A stretch of DNA of 64,000 bases from assembly GCA_054601695.1 (NCBI GenBank), contig BAAHQB010000032.1, forward strand, positions 186,001 to 250,000. Direction: 5' to 3'. The number at the start of each line of letters is the position of its first letter. The first letter of the stretch is position 1. The notes under the pieces were generated by a model that did not search any database, was not told where the DNA came from, and saw nothing but the letters and a program-made list of their open reading frames with translations. A program made the translations under genes and the position numbers. Shown here piece after piece: positions 1 through 62,358 of the stretch. This DNA is from Amorphochlora amoebiformis (taxonomy: Eukaryota > Cercozoa > Chlorarachniophyceae).

Positions 1-29359
<29,359 letters not shown>

Positions 29360-30279
29360 GAATGACTTGTGATTACCGCGTATAGTCTCTTTTAGATTTT
29401 ATAGTAATCGAAATCATTGATGGACATAGCGGTGTGCTCCGTTAAAGTTATGCATTTGATCACAGTTCAAATTTGAAATAGATCAATCCTAGCAATCCCA
29501 GACCAGCATCTAGGACTCATGATCTCTCTTATCAATATCTCTTAGCGTAGATCTAGAGTATGGACAGAAAGCAGTCGTCAGGTGACATTTTCTGGAACTA
29601 CTCTAGCTCTAGTAGCTAGTGTAGAGACAGTTAAACTAGAGTATAACTCTTGAACTAGAGTTAATTAATGTTACAATTAATATTATGTGGCTGCATGTCA
29701 TCTGGTTGGCTAGCTAGTCTCTGCGTCACTGGGTCTAGTGTTGTAATACGAAATGCGAATTGACCTTGACAGATTTTTACAATTCACTAGATTTAGCTCA
29801 TCATTGAAATTTTTCCGGCGCGTCACCTCTGAGGTTATGCAATTCCAGACTGGTACCCCAAGCTTAAGTTCGTTTTCGTAGTCCTTCCATTCCCAAGGAT
29901 GTGTGTTGCGCACCCAGAACTATATACTCTAGATACTCAAGGCTGGAAATTGCTTCCACAGGTCCTGGTTATATGCGATGTACATATATATATATATATA
30001 TATATTATACATTTAAGTCTATGTGTACATATACAAATATGTACATATACATATATATACATAATATATACATACATATATATATATATATGTGTATATG
30101 TATATGTGTATATATGTATATATCTAGTATACACATGTATGTATAATATTTTTAGACAGCCTCATATTTTATGCATACATGTAATAAAAATAAAGGTTTT
30201 AAACAAGCCTTTTTATTTGCGCATGTGTGTGTCAAAATTGTGTATATATGTACACCATCATATATATATATATATATAT

Positions 30280-30331
<52 letters not shown>

Positions 30332-30436
30332 GTACATATGTATCGGTACAGTCTTAAAATGAACAATTGTATTTATGCATATCAAAATATACTATCATAA
30401 TTTACGCAATGTTTACACACACACACACACACACAC

Positions 30437-30471
<35 letters not shown>

Positions 30472-30487
30472 TACGTATATATATAGC

Positions 30488-30582
<95 letters not shown>

Positions 30583-30589
30583 ATGTATG

Positions 30590-30627
<38 letters not shown>

Positions 30628-30723
30628 TTATATATATACATGACATATAATATATGTATGTGTATATATATATATATATACATATGTATATGTGACATAT
30701 ATATATATGTATATATGTATATG

Positions 30724-30766
<43 letters not shown>

Positions 30767-30890
30767 ATATATATATATATATATTATATATATATATATA
30801 TATAGATATATATATATATATATATATATAATATCTATGTCGTCAGACATACATATATAATTACATCATATATACATATATACATATACA

Positions 30891-30954
<64 letters not shown>

Positions 30955-31164
30955 CACACATATATATATATATAAATCGATATATCAATATATATACATA
31001 TATATGTATATGGAAATACATACATATATATATATATATATGTATATATAGTTAGGTGAATATATATATATATATAGTTATATTTAGTTGTTGTAGACTC
31101 TTCTTGGTAGAAGTGTGGTTTCTTGTTATCTATGTATGCATATTATATTGTGTATTATACATAC

Positions 31165-31221
<57 letters not shown>

Positions 31222-32584
31222 TTATATATGTATATTATATGTGTGTGTGTGTGAAATTACTTTGAACTTGAAGTCGAGCCTCAGATTGTTGGAGACGATT
31301 CCGTGGGTCTTACCCTTGTACACCACCTAGGTCAGCATCAATATGCCAGTCATCATTTTAGTCCCTTGGAATCTAGACTGAAATCACCAAACCTGTACCA
31401 GAGCCTTAGGTCTCAGAGTCGGAGATGTCACCGTGGCGTTTCCAACAGGTTTGAGCTCCGGGTCGAGCGCAAAGCCTTTCTCGTTCTTCCCTGGTCTAGT
31501 CGCAAAACCGAGAAGAATATTCTTGAGTTTACTCGAAACCCTCTTTTCGTACGCGTAGCGAATCACTAGAGAGTCTATCGCCTTTTGGTCTTTCGACAAC
31601 GTAAAAGTAGAGCCCTTCCTTCAACTCTCCGTAAGGGTCGGACACAAAATTGTGCATAATTTTACAATACTGTTTGCCGACCGTTGAAGCGAGAGGAACA
31701 GCCATTGTCATGTCGTTGTCCTTGAGCTTTTCTTTTTTGCGGTCGTTGGAAACGACGGTCATTTTTGGTTGCACGCGCTTATCTTCCACAAAGAAGCGGT
31801 GGCGAGAAGGATCGAAGTTCTTGCGTTCTTGGCAATAAGTTGTCCTAGTTCCTGGAGGGTGAGGCTGTCGTTGCAGTATGCATTGAAGATCTCCTCTCCG
31901 TCGCAACTGCGTCCTCTCCGTCGCAACTGCGTCTCGAAAGGCCGGACTCTTACTCGCTCCATTCAGACTCGAAGGAACGCATCATTCCAAATTTTTCTTG
32001 GGCAACAAGAGTTATAGATCTTAGCAAGTAGAGTGGGTCAAACTTAAATATTCTCTCTTCCATTACCTCACACGGAGCTGAACAAGTGCCATCGGAGGAA
32101 GGCGGAGTGCACGATGGAAGCCGAACTGATAGGTAGAGATGAAAAATCTTTCCATTATAAGGACTGAACACGTGTCAAATACCAACCCACGGTGTCCCTC
32201 GCCCGTCCCAGCTTATGATCGACCTTCATGGGCGGCGGGGACCCTCCCGAGGATTTTTAGGCAGTCTAGGAGTGCGTCGAACGAAGATCGGAAGCAGAGA
32301 AAAGACCCCCGCGTATGAGCTCACTATTTTATTTTATTTTTCTAGGTGAACATGAATAAATGGGGTGGTCAGAGGGGTAGATATGGGTCGTACGTCATCA
32401 TGTGGATTTGCATGGAATTAGACCGAAAGGAAGAGAAAGAGAGGGAAAGGGGGAGGAGAGAAAGAACCCCTAAAGATCCGATACACCTGGAAAAAAGAAT
32501 TCCGGATATACCTCTTTGGGGTTCAGCGTTAGAGAGAGGACAATCTGTATTTCATGTACAAATGTAGTTTCGGTTTGGGTAAAA
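29360..32584. other. Intergenic region between genes B and D
   Basis: 29360-29970 is unique DNA with many CTAG words (gaactagagt, ctctagtagctag) and a tRNA-like stretch near 29430-29475 (gttcaaat). An open minus frame of 67 codons at 29913-29710 ([15 protein letters not shown]...) could be a decayed element, but I cannot assign it. 29970-31240 is TA repeat with small islands. 31250-32584 holds the frameshifted fragment listed separately and then GC-balanced unique DNA probably leading into gene D. Confidence 0.4.
31384..32171 (-). pseudogene. Frameshifted coding fragment, unknown family
   Basis: Four overlapping minus-strand open segments in alternating frames look like pieces of one protein: 32171-31950 (MEERIFKFDPLYLLRSIT...), 31962-31759 (GEEIFNAYCNDSLTLQELGQ), 31906-31529 (FVEDKRVQPKMTVVSND, ASTVGKQYCKIMHNFVSDPY, GLYFYVVERPKGDR) and 31599-31384 (NILLGFATRPGKNEKGFALD). 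No GT-AG introns fit the frame changes, so it reads as a decayed gene copy. A perfect 20-bp tandem duplication at 31891-31930 falls at one of the frame changes. I do not recognise the family. Alternative: a real intron-poor gene with assembly errors. Confidence 0.4.
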
Positions 32585-52536
<19,952 letters not shown>

Positions 52537-53415
52537 CATGTAATAATTACTGCTGTCATCAGGCCGAAGCCATTGCCGGATTCTAAGGATGAGAATTAGG
52601 TAGAATCGCCCAGAAACCATACAAGGGGATCACACGAATAGGCCTTCGCTGGTCAGGCGCTGGGGAACTTCAAGTTATCTCATATCATCACTTAGCAGCT
52701 TAATTTAAAGAGAAACTGAGAAATCTCTAGTAACTAAGATATTACATTACTAGAAGTAACCAAGTTACTGGATATTACATTACTAGAAGTAACCAAGACT
52801 GAGCTTTTCTAAGTCATGTCTACTGCTAGACTGTGACTATCGGTTTAGAACTGGTAAGCGGGTATAATCTACTAGATCAATAGCTATTAGGAAGGTAGGT
52901 ACACTAGACTACGTTTGCAAAGTAGTTGTAAGTAGTTACTACACTAGAATTAAGCGAGCACTAGAAGTGTACAAGAATTAAGCAAGTACGAATACTAGCC
53001 GTAGTACATTACGTACTCTAGGTACTAGCGTTCCTACTGTATGTTCTGTTTGACTCAGAATTTTGAGAAATGGAAACCAGTCTGTTCTAGAGCTTTCACA
53101 TAAATTTCAGGGTCATATAACTTCATGTTTCTAGAATTTGAACTTGCGCCGCTAGATAGATCCGATATCTTAGATCCGAGTAATGGATCTGTCTCTAACT
53201 TCCAGAAAAGTACCTATATCGTCTATCTTATGCAAAGGAGTCGTAATCTAGGTAATAATGGCCTTGCGCGCTTGTTTTTCGTGGTAGTTGAGTTTAAATG
53301 TGTTATACGCTTCTGTTGTGTATCTCAGTTTAAATGTGTTATTCGTTTCTGTTTTGTGTATATCTGAGAGACAGTTGTTTTGGGTGGATTAGAGGTTTGA
53401 TCCTCCAAGCATAAT
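52537..53415. other. Convergent intergenic region between genes D and F
   Basis: 880 bp of ordinary unique DNA between two stop codons facing each other. It contains a direct repeat attacattactagaagtaaccaag at about 52742 and 52775 and many CTAG words, like the region after gene B. The longest open frame (53125-53367 plus) has no support. Presumably it carries both 3' UTRs; several aataaa-like words exist, but none can be assigned. Confidence 0.45.
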
Positions 53416-53543
53416 CTATGCGCCCTTGACCTACGTGTGTGGAAAAAAAAATGTTAAAAAATATATTGGGTATATGATATTTGTATACATGTATCTATAA
53501 CTCTCTCACACACGTATATTATACATATGCTGAGTATGTAGAA

Positions 53544-53588
<45 letters not shown>

Positions 53589-53718
53589 ACCTCTACAGAA
53601 GTCTCAACTATTGTTTCCTGGCGACCCTGCATCTTACTCTCTCGCTTCCTATATATGTTATAAATATATGTACATATATGTGTACATAAATACAAGTATA
53701 CTCGCATGCATATATACT

Positions 53719-53757
<39 letters not shown>

Positions 53758-53804
53758 TTCTCTTCTGCCCGAACATGTTCGTCGTATCCCATATACATAT
53801 ATAT

Positions 53805-53835
<31 letters not shown>

Positions 53836-53873
53836 CCTCTCTTCTGCCCGAACGAGTTCGTCGAATCTCATAT

Positions 53874-53919
<46 letters not shown>

Positions 53920-54079
53920 CTCTTCTGCCCGAACGAGTTCGTCGAATCTCATATACATATATATACATAGATATAATATATATATATATATATATATACC
54001 TCTCTTCTGCCCGAACGAGTTCGTCGTATCTCTCACGGATCTCGAGAACGAAACCCTAAAATTAACATATATATATATA

Positions 54080-54126
<47 letters not shown>

Positions 54127-54176
54127 TACATACATGTCATAGTATACCAACATACATGCAGTGTATTTGATACATC

Positions 54177-54217
<41 letters not shown>

Positions 54218-55219
54218 TACATATTAAAACATTTTCAATCTTCCATACATTGCTTGTCTCCGCTCCTCTTTGCTTCTCTCTGCACTTATCTGTGTGCCCC
54301 CCTTCTCTCTCTTTCTCTTTTTCTCTTATGCATCTCTCTTTTCTCTCTTATGCATCTCTCTTTTTTCTCTTATGCATCTCTCTTTTCCCTCTTATGCATC
54401 TCTCTTTTCTCTCTTATGCACCTCTCTTTTCTCTCTTATGCACCTCTCTTTTCTCTCTTGTGCATATCTCTTTTCTCTCTTATGCATCTCTCTTTTCTCT
54501 CTTATGCATCTCTCTTTTCTCTCTTATGCATCTCTCTTTTCTCTCTTATGCACCTCTCTTTTCTCTCTTATGCATCTCTCTTTTCTCTCTTATGCACCTC
54601 TCTTTTCTCTCTTATGCATCTCTCTTTTCTCTCTTATGCATCTCTCTTTTCTCTCTTGTACATATAAGGCATACATTACATCGGATTTAGAGTTAGATTC
54701 AGGGGTTACTTACGTGTTCGATTACATCCATTTCGAGAAGCATAATGCTTAGAAATGCACCCCAAGACATTCCCAGAGCGTTACGAGATGCCGATAAGGG
54801 GACTAGTATATATGACACGTGTACGCGTGTTTTTATTTCGGGTGAATATTTATGTTGGATTATGTCGGTATTCATACGAATGCTGTATATGTGTGTGGAT
54901 TAGTATATATGACACGTGTACGCGTGTTTTTATTTCGGGTGAATTTATGTTGGATTATGTCGGTATTGTTAAGAATGGTGTGTATGTGTGGACATATATA
55001 TATGACACGTGTACGCGTGTTTTTATTTCGGGTGAATATTTATGTTGGATTATGTCGGTATTGTTACGAATGCTGTGTATGTGTGGACTAGTATATATGA
55101 CACGTGTACGCGTGTTTTTATTTCGGGTGAATATTTATGTTGGATTATGTCGGTATTATTTGGAATGGTGTGTATGTATGGACATGTAGTTTTATGTGTA
55201 TTTTTGTATAATTTGTTTA

Positions 55220-55292
<73 letters not shown>

Positions 55293-55465
55293 CAATATAC
55301 GTCTGCACACAGCAACATGTATATATATATTTTTATAATTATATATTTACATATATTTGCAATATATATATATATATATGTATATTATATATATATATAT
55401 AAATACCAGTCTTTTGATGAAGATTCGAAGAGGAACCTGCGGCAATATGCTTGAACTTATCATCC
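53416..55465 (-). CDS. Gene F: 3' part of a gene of unknown function
   Basis: Exons 55465-55407 ([19 protein letters not shown]), 54802-54714 ([20 protein letters not shown] then LLEMDVIEH), 54055-54000 ([18 protein letters not shown]), 53648-53591 ([19 protein letters not shown]) and 53430-53416 (VKGA, TAG). Together they encode 92 in-phase codons including the stop. The middle has a moderately hydrophobic stretch, then a charged helix likely to form a coiled coil. The 5' exons are not found; they may lie in 55.5-56.8 kb, or these may be the far 3' exons of gene G, but I found no phase-compatible link. The island at 55408-55454 is also open on the plus strand ending in a stop, so its strand rests on the phase chain. 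Confidence 0.55.
53757..54055 (-). repeat. Gene F exon 54055-54000 with three donor-side copies
   Basis: On the minus strand, tacgacgaactcgttcgggcagaagagag|gtatat (given here as its parts tacgacgaactcgttc and gggcagaagagag) recurs at about 53921-53950, 53839-53868 and 53760-53790 after the complete exon. The two nearer copies start with gag attcgacgaac, giving an open but unused fragment. Confidence 0.8.
54295..54665. repeat. 22-bp minisatellite
   Basis: The unit tcttatgcatctctcttttctc repeats with an exact 22-bp period about 15 times. Because 22 is not a multiple of 3 and the unit lacks stops, all three plus frames are open for over 130 codons; none is likely coding. It lies in the gene F intron 54056-54713. 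Confidence 0.9.
54800..55190. repeat. Four-copy unit with ACACGTGTACGCGTGT, gene F intron
   Basis: Units of about 90-97 bp beginning ctagtatatatgacacgtgt occur near 54804, 54900, 54992 and 55088. Each includes tttatttcgggtgaatattt and ttggattatgtcggtatt. On the minus strand the unit ends in the acceptor atactag used by exon 54802-54714. The sequence acacgtgtacgcgtgt is a near-palindrome. Confidence 0.8.
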
Positions 55466-55529
55466 CTATATATACAAATGAGATATAAGTATATCTATAA
55501 GACGATATGTAGATATCTAAATATGACAC

Positions 55530-55560
<31 letters not shown>

Positions 55561-56793
55561 TGTATACACAAGTATAATATACATATGATATACAAAGATA
55601 TGCATACATAGTCCACTATTAACAGAGACTACTAGACAATATTTTACAATTAGGGTTAGGGTTAGGGTTAACAACGGCAATTATTAACTTTTTTCGTCTA
55701 AGGTTATACATACGCATATTGTTACGGCATATGTGGCTAGCCCGGAACCTATAGCCAGATTACTACGAGGATAGAAAGAGCCCAACTATGTATAGATATT
55801 CCTCGTTAGATTACCTAATTAACACCCCTAAGATTAGTCTTCAACACAATCCATAAGATACCATTAATATCCGAAATTTTCCTCTCAAGTTCTACAAAAC
55901 TTCCCAGAAAATTCGGGTCACGGTTACGTTTTAGATTAGGGTTTGAACTCATCGGCGAGAATCACAGTGTTAGGATTAGATTTCGGGCTAGGGGTTCGGG
56001 TAAGTCAGGGTTCTGTTTAATCCAAACGGCGGCTGGGCTTCGGGTAGGATGAGATATCGATAAGAGGGAAGGTAGAGAACATGGTGGAGACATTGAGTTG
56101 AGGAGAGAGAGAGAGGCAGCGAGAAGGAGAGAGGAGAGATGGGGATAGAGAGATAGGTAGAGATTGGAGCGAGAGCGGGATTACTGGAGGAGTTTCCCTG
56201 TTGTTAGGAGAGAAGAGAGAGGAGACATTGAGTTGAGAAGAGGCAAAAAAAAAGGCGAGCGAGCGAGAGGGCGAGAGGAGAGAAGGGGATAGATAGGTAG
56301 AGATTAGAGCGAGAGGTAGAGATTGGAGCGAGAGCGGGATTACTGGAGGAGTTTCTCGAGATGGCCTGTTATTAGGAGAGAAGAGAGAGGAGACATTGAG
56401 TTGAGAAGAGAAAAAAAAAAAAGCGAGCGAGCGAGAGGGCGAGAGAAGAGAAGGGGGTAGAGAGATAGGTAGGGATTACAGCCGGGATAGAGAGATAGGT
56501 AGAGATTACAGCCGGGATACAGAGATAGGTAGAGATTAGAGCGGGGATAGAGAGATAGGTAGAGATTAGAGCGGGGATAGAGAGATAGGTAGAGATTAGA
56601 GCGGGAATAGAGAGATAGGTAGAGATTAGAGCGGGAATAGAGAGATAGGTAGAGATTAGAGCGGGAATAGAGAGATAGGTAGAGATTAGAGCGGGGATAG
56701 AGAGATAGGTAGAGATGAGAGCGGGAATAGAGAGATAGGTAGAGATTAGAGCGGGGATAGAGAGATAGGTAGAGATTAGAGCGAGAGCGAGAT
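55466..56793. other. Region between genes F and G
   Basis: 55470-55620 is TA/TACA repeat, 55650-55672 a short TTAGGG run, 55680-56090 unique DNA with degenerate TTAGGG words. 56100-56460 contains two long direct repeats of gagcgagagcgggattactg and gaggagacattgagttgaga, and 56460-56790 is an exact 30-bp tandem repeat (agagataggtagagattaga gcgggaatag), about 11 copies. The repeat borders, and seems to derive partly from, the last gene G exon (ggattactggaggagtttct is that exon's complement). Confidence 0.6.
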
Positions 56794-56931
56794 TTACTGG
56801 AGGAGTTTCTTGAGGCGGCCTGTCGTAAGGGATTCTCGAAGAACTTTGCCGCGGCGCTGGTATATATTATACATATATTTATGTATATATATATATATAT
56901 GTATGTATATATGTATATATATATATGTATG

Positions 56932-56967
<36 letters not shown>

Positions 56968-57111
56968 TATTAAGAGAGTACTTTAGGACGATGATGTGTT
57001 TTAGGCATGCATGCACACACACATGCACATGTGCACACACATGCACACGTACATACACATACATAAATATGCACATACCTCTGTAGGCTGATACTCAACA
57101 TACACACACAC

Positions 57112-57146
<35 letters not shown>

Positions 57147-57182
57147 GATAGATATATATATACCTCTGTAAGCTGTTGCTCA

Positions 57183-57222
<40 letters not shown>

Positions 57223-57323
57223 TGCATACACATATATACATATATATATATATATATAGACATGTCCACATACCTCTGCAAGCTGACACTCAACATATAA
57301 TATATATAATATATGTATATATA

Positions 57324-57372
<49 letters not shown>

Positions 57373-57429
57373 CCTCTGTAAGCTGATACTCAAAAATATA
57401 CAACTTCAATACACGAGGCAATCACATAA

Positions 57430-57524
<95 letters not shown>

Positions 57525-57674
57525 CGACACGCCGGAGATAATGAAGATATGTATAATACCTCATGCCTAAGCTGATACTCAATATATAATATATATATAA
57601 TATATATAATATGTATAATATATATATATATATATATATAGATATGTATATATTCCTCTGTAAGCTGATACTCA

Positions 57675-57717
<43 letters not shown>

Positions 57718-57777
57718 CTGTAAGCTGATACTCAATATGCACTTCAATCACACGGGCAATCAGGTAGGCTAAGAGGG

Positions 57778-57823
<46 letters not shown>

Positions 57824-58000
57824 CATATATACAGAGCAATATTGTCAAAACTTGTATACCTTACAAAAAAAACTACAAGTTAAGGGGGAAAACACTGAAT
57901 TTTAGGGAATTTCGCGAAACCTCGAATATATATATATATATATATATAATATACATATACATATATATATATATATATAATATACATATATATATATATA

Positions 58001-58094
<94 letters not shown>

Positions 58095-58355
58095 ATATAT
58101 ACATACATACATACATATATACATACATATATACATACATACATGCATATATGCATACATACATACATACCTACATATATACATACATACATACATACAT
58201 GCATACATACATACATACATACATACACACATACATACATTCATACATACATACATACATACATATATATATATATGTATTTATACATAAATATATTATT
58301 TATACATATGTATATATGTCTACATATATATGTACATACAGACATACATATATAC

Positions 58356-58398
<43 letters not shown>

Positions 58399-59442
58399 TA
58401 TAATCATGACTGTATATTACATATATATATATATGTATATATAGGTATAATCATGGCTGTATATTGTACATTCATACATACATACATACATATATACATA
58501 CATTACACATACATGCATACATACATACATACATACCTACATATATACATACATAATACATACACACAGACATACATACCTACATATATACATACATACA
58601 TACATACATACACACATACATACATTCATACATACATACATACACACATACATATATACATACATACATGCATATATGCATACATACATACACACATACA
58701 TACATATATACATATATACATACACACATACATACATACATACATACATTAATACATACATACATACATACATGCATACATACACACATACATACATACA
58801 TACATGCATATGAGAGAGAAGAGAACGAGAGATGTACAAATCAGCTAGACAAACACACACTGCGGGAGAGCAGATAAAGAGAGAGATAGACACACGGGAG
58901 AGTAGACAGAGAGAGAGAGAGGGAGAGAGTAGACAGAGAGATAGAGAGAGAAAGAACGAGACAGAGAACGTCAGAGATAGAGAGAGAGGGAGGGAGTAGA
59001 CAGAGATAGAGAGAGAGGGAGAGACTAGACAGAGATATAGAGAGAGAAAGAGCGAGACAGAGAAACGTCAGAGATAGAGAGAGAGAGAGGGAGTAGACAG
59101 AGATAGAGAGAGAGGGAGAGAGTAGAAAAGAGATAGAGAGAGAGGGAGAGAGTAGAAAAGAGATAGAGAGAGAAAGAGCGAGACAGAGAAACGTCAGAGA
59201 TAGAGAGAGAGGGAGGGAGTAGACAGAGATAGAGAGAGAGGGAGAGAGTAGAAAAGAGATAGAGAGAGAGAAAGAACGAGACAGAGAAACGAAAAAACAG
59301 GATATTAATCACCTTTAGTGATCTCTCCCTGAGTATAAGGGGAGTGGTATCCGATGGTCAAGAGAGTGTGAGTCACGCCCAGGAAAGCGTCTTCTGTATC
59401 TAGCCTATATATATATATATATATTTGTATATATATATATAT

Positions 59443-59475
<33 letters not shown>

Positions 59476-60058
59476 TAAATGTATATTTATACGCATATGC
59501 TCTCTCGCTCTTCTCTCTCCCTCTCATCTCTCTCCCTACCTCTCATCTTTCTCTTCTCCTCCCCTCTCATCTCTCTCTCTTTTCTCTCCCTCTCATCTCT
59601 CTCTTCTCTCTCCCTCTCATCTCACTCTTGTTTCCTCTCTCTCTCTCTCTCTCTCTCTTTCTTTCTTCTATCTCACACGGCTCATATCTAGGATATTCAC
59701 CTCCAAATATAACACCAACGCCAAAATCTATTTGTGAATGCACAGGAGCTTTTTCTTCTCTCTCTCTCTCTCTCTCTTCTCATTTTTTTCTCACTCTTAC
59801 TCTCTCCCATCTCTCTCTCTCCCTCTCTCTCTCTCTCCCCCTTATCTCACCGATGTCTCACGATCCAATAAATGGCCCCGAACACGAAGTAGAGACTCAT
59901 GGTAAACAAGGATAACGCCACTGTTCTCCTCCACCTTGTCATCAGGGTTAGGGTACTGTTCAGGTTGAGATCCGGGCATTGGGTTAGGGTTAAGGTTGGG
60001 ATTAGGGTTAGGGATGGGGTTATGGTTAGGGTTTGGAATATGGTATGTATGTGTAATA

Positions 60059-60100
<42 letters not shown>

Positions 60101-60154
60101 TAGTATATACTCATCATATTTGTAGAGACATGCGTATATATCATCAATAAAAAA

Positions 60155-60222
<68 letters not shown>

Positions 60223-60570
60223 ACACCTACATATATCAGGTAAGGCGTCGCATTAGCTTTGGGTTTAGAGTTAGGGTTAGGGTTAAGCCCGGAACTATCG
60301 TCAGATTCGGTTGTTAGGGTTGGGACTACCTCTGGTTTTGAGCTAGGGTTAGGGTATAGCATAAGCATTAGAATTAGGGTTAGGGTATAGGACAAGCATT
60401 AGAATTAGGGTTAGGGTTAGGTTTGAGATTAAGAAGACGTTAGGATCACATTATTCAGCATGTCTTAGTCTGAGGAGAATTGGTTAGGGTTAGGGTTAGG
60501 GTTAGGGTTACTTGGATGCTTTTTTAACCAATTGTTGTTTGTAGACCTCTCCGGTTGAGAAGTGCTCCTA

Positions 60571-60614
<44 letters not shown>

Positions 60615-60694
60615 ATATTATATATTTATTTGCGTGTCTATGTACGTAAGTTTATATGTACATGCACCTGTGTGCCAATATTTGTAATGTTAGA

Positions 60695-60733
<39 letters not shown>

Positions 60734-60799
60734 CATTATTTGTCATAGCGTCGACAATGACGTCCTCATGATGGTCAAGTAGATGACTTAATATCCTAA

Positions 60800-60860
<61 letters not shown>

Positions 60861-60908
60861 GTGACATTTCATGATTGTCAAGTAGATGACTTAATATCCT
60901 AAATATAC

Positions 60909-60948
<40 letters not shown>

Positions 60949-60980
60949 CATTTCATGATGGTCAAGTAGATGGCTTAAAT

Positions 60981-61017
<37 letters not shown>

Positions 61018-61063
61018 CATTCTCATGATGGTCAAGTAAATGGCTTAATTCTTAATTGTATGC

Positions 61064-61129
<66 letters not shown>

Positions 61130-61167
61130 CATTTCATGATGGTCAAGTAGATGACTTAATATCCTAA

Positions 61168-61245
<78 letters not shown>

Positions 61246-61369
61246 CATTTCATGATGGTCAAGTAGATAGCTTAAATCCTATATATATATATATATATAT
61301 ATAATATGACATTCTCATGATGGTCAAGTAAATGGCTTAATTCTTAATTGTATGCATGTATATATATAA

Positions 61370-61418
<49 letters not shown>

Positions 61419-61904
61419 GTTTATATATTTAGTACCAGATAATAATACGAAAGAAGATGACGATCCCGATAAACTGACATATACATATATATATATATGT
61501 ATATATATATATCCACATATAGATATCCATATATCCCTAATACATATGCATATATAAGCAAAGTAACGGTTAAGTTTAGACTTATGATTAGGCTTAAAGC
61601 TCTTGTTAATACTACAAGAGATGACTCTAAGATTACGGTTAGAGTTAGGGTTAGGATCAGATTATTCAGCATGTCTCAGTCCGAGGACCATTCAATCCTC
61701 CACATTGTGGGGCTATGATGCTGTTTGCGATCACAGCAGATCGTATTGATGGGGGTGTTATTGTGGCGTTGGGAGGGTTAGGGTTAGGGTTAGGGTTAGG
61801 GTTAGGATTAGGGGATTACCGCGTAAAAAATCGTGAAGATTTTGCCGGCGGACGTAGAAGGAAACACATCACCTGTATGTACACAGGTATGTATGCGAAA
61901 TGTA

Positions 61905-61972
<68 letters not shown>

Positions 61973-62186
61973 ATAACCGACTGTAGATATCGTTTGCACG
62001 ACGAAATAGAGGGAGATAATGAAATCCCAGCTCTGAATTTGTAATATATATATATATTTATATATATATATATAAACGTGTATAATAGGTAGATCATATG
62101 ATATGTAGCTGTGCACGAGGTTAATACATATATCTATACATACACACACACACACACATATATATACATATATATAATATACATAC

Positions 62187-62232
<46 letters not shown>

Positions 62233-62305
62233 GTATGTATAGAGTAATATAACCTCAATTCCCATGTAAGCGACAACACCCAAGCCTAAAATATAAACAA
62301 TATAT

Positions 62306-62358
<53 letters not shown>

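Noticed and set aside
54250-54752. Three overlapping plus frames of repeated MHLSFLSYA
   Set aside because: A 22-bp minisatellite without stops is open in all three frames; no independent support.
55408-55454. Plus-strand terminal exon [14 protein letters not shown] with stop
   Set aside because: Good acceptor, but no plus-strand exons lead to it after gene D's stop, whereas the minus frame links in phase to four further exons.
59701-59748. Possible exon [15 protein letters not shown] between gene G M3 and pore 2
   Set aside because: Phase fits, but the acceptor would follow a purine-only tract, and M3 joins pore 2 in phase without it.
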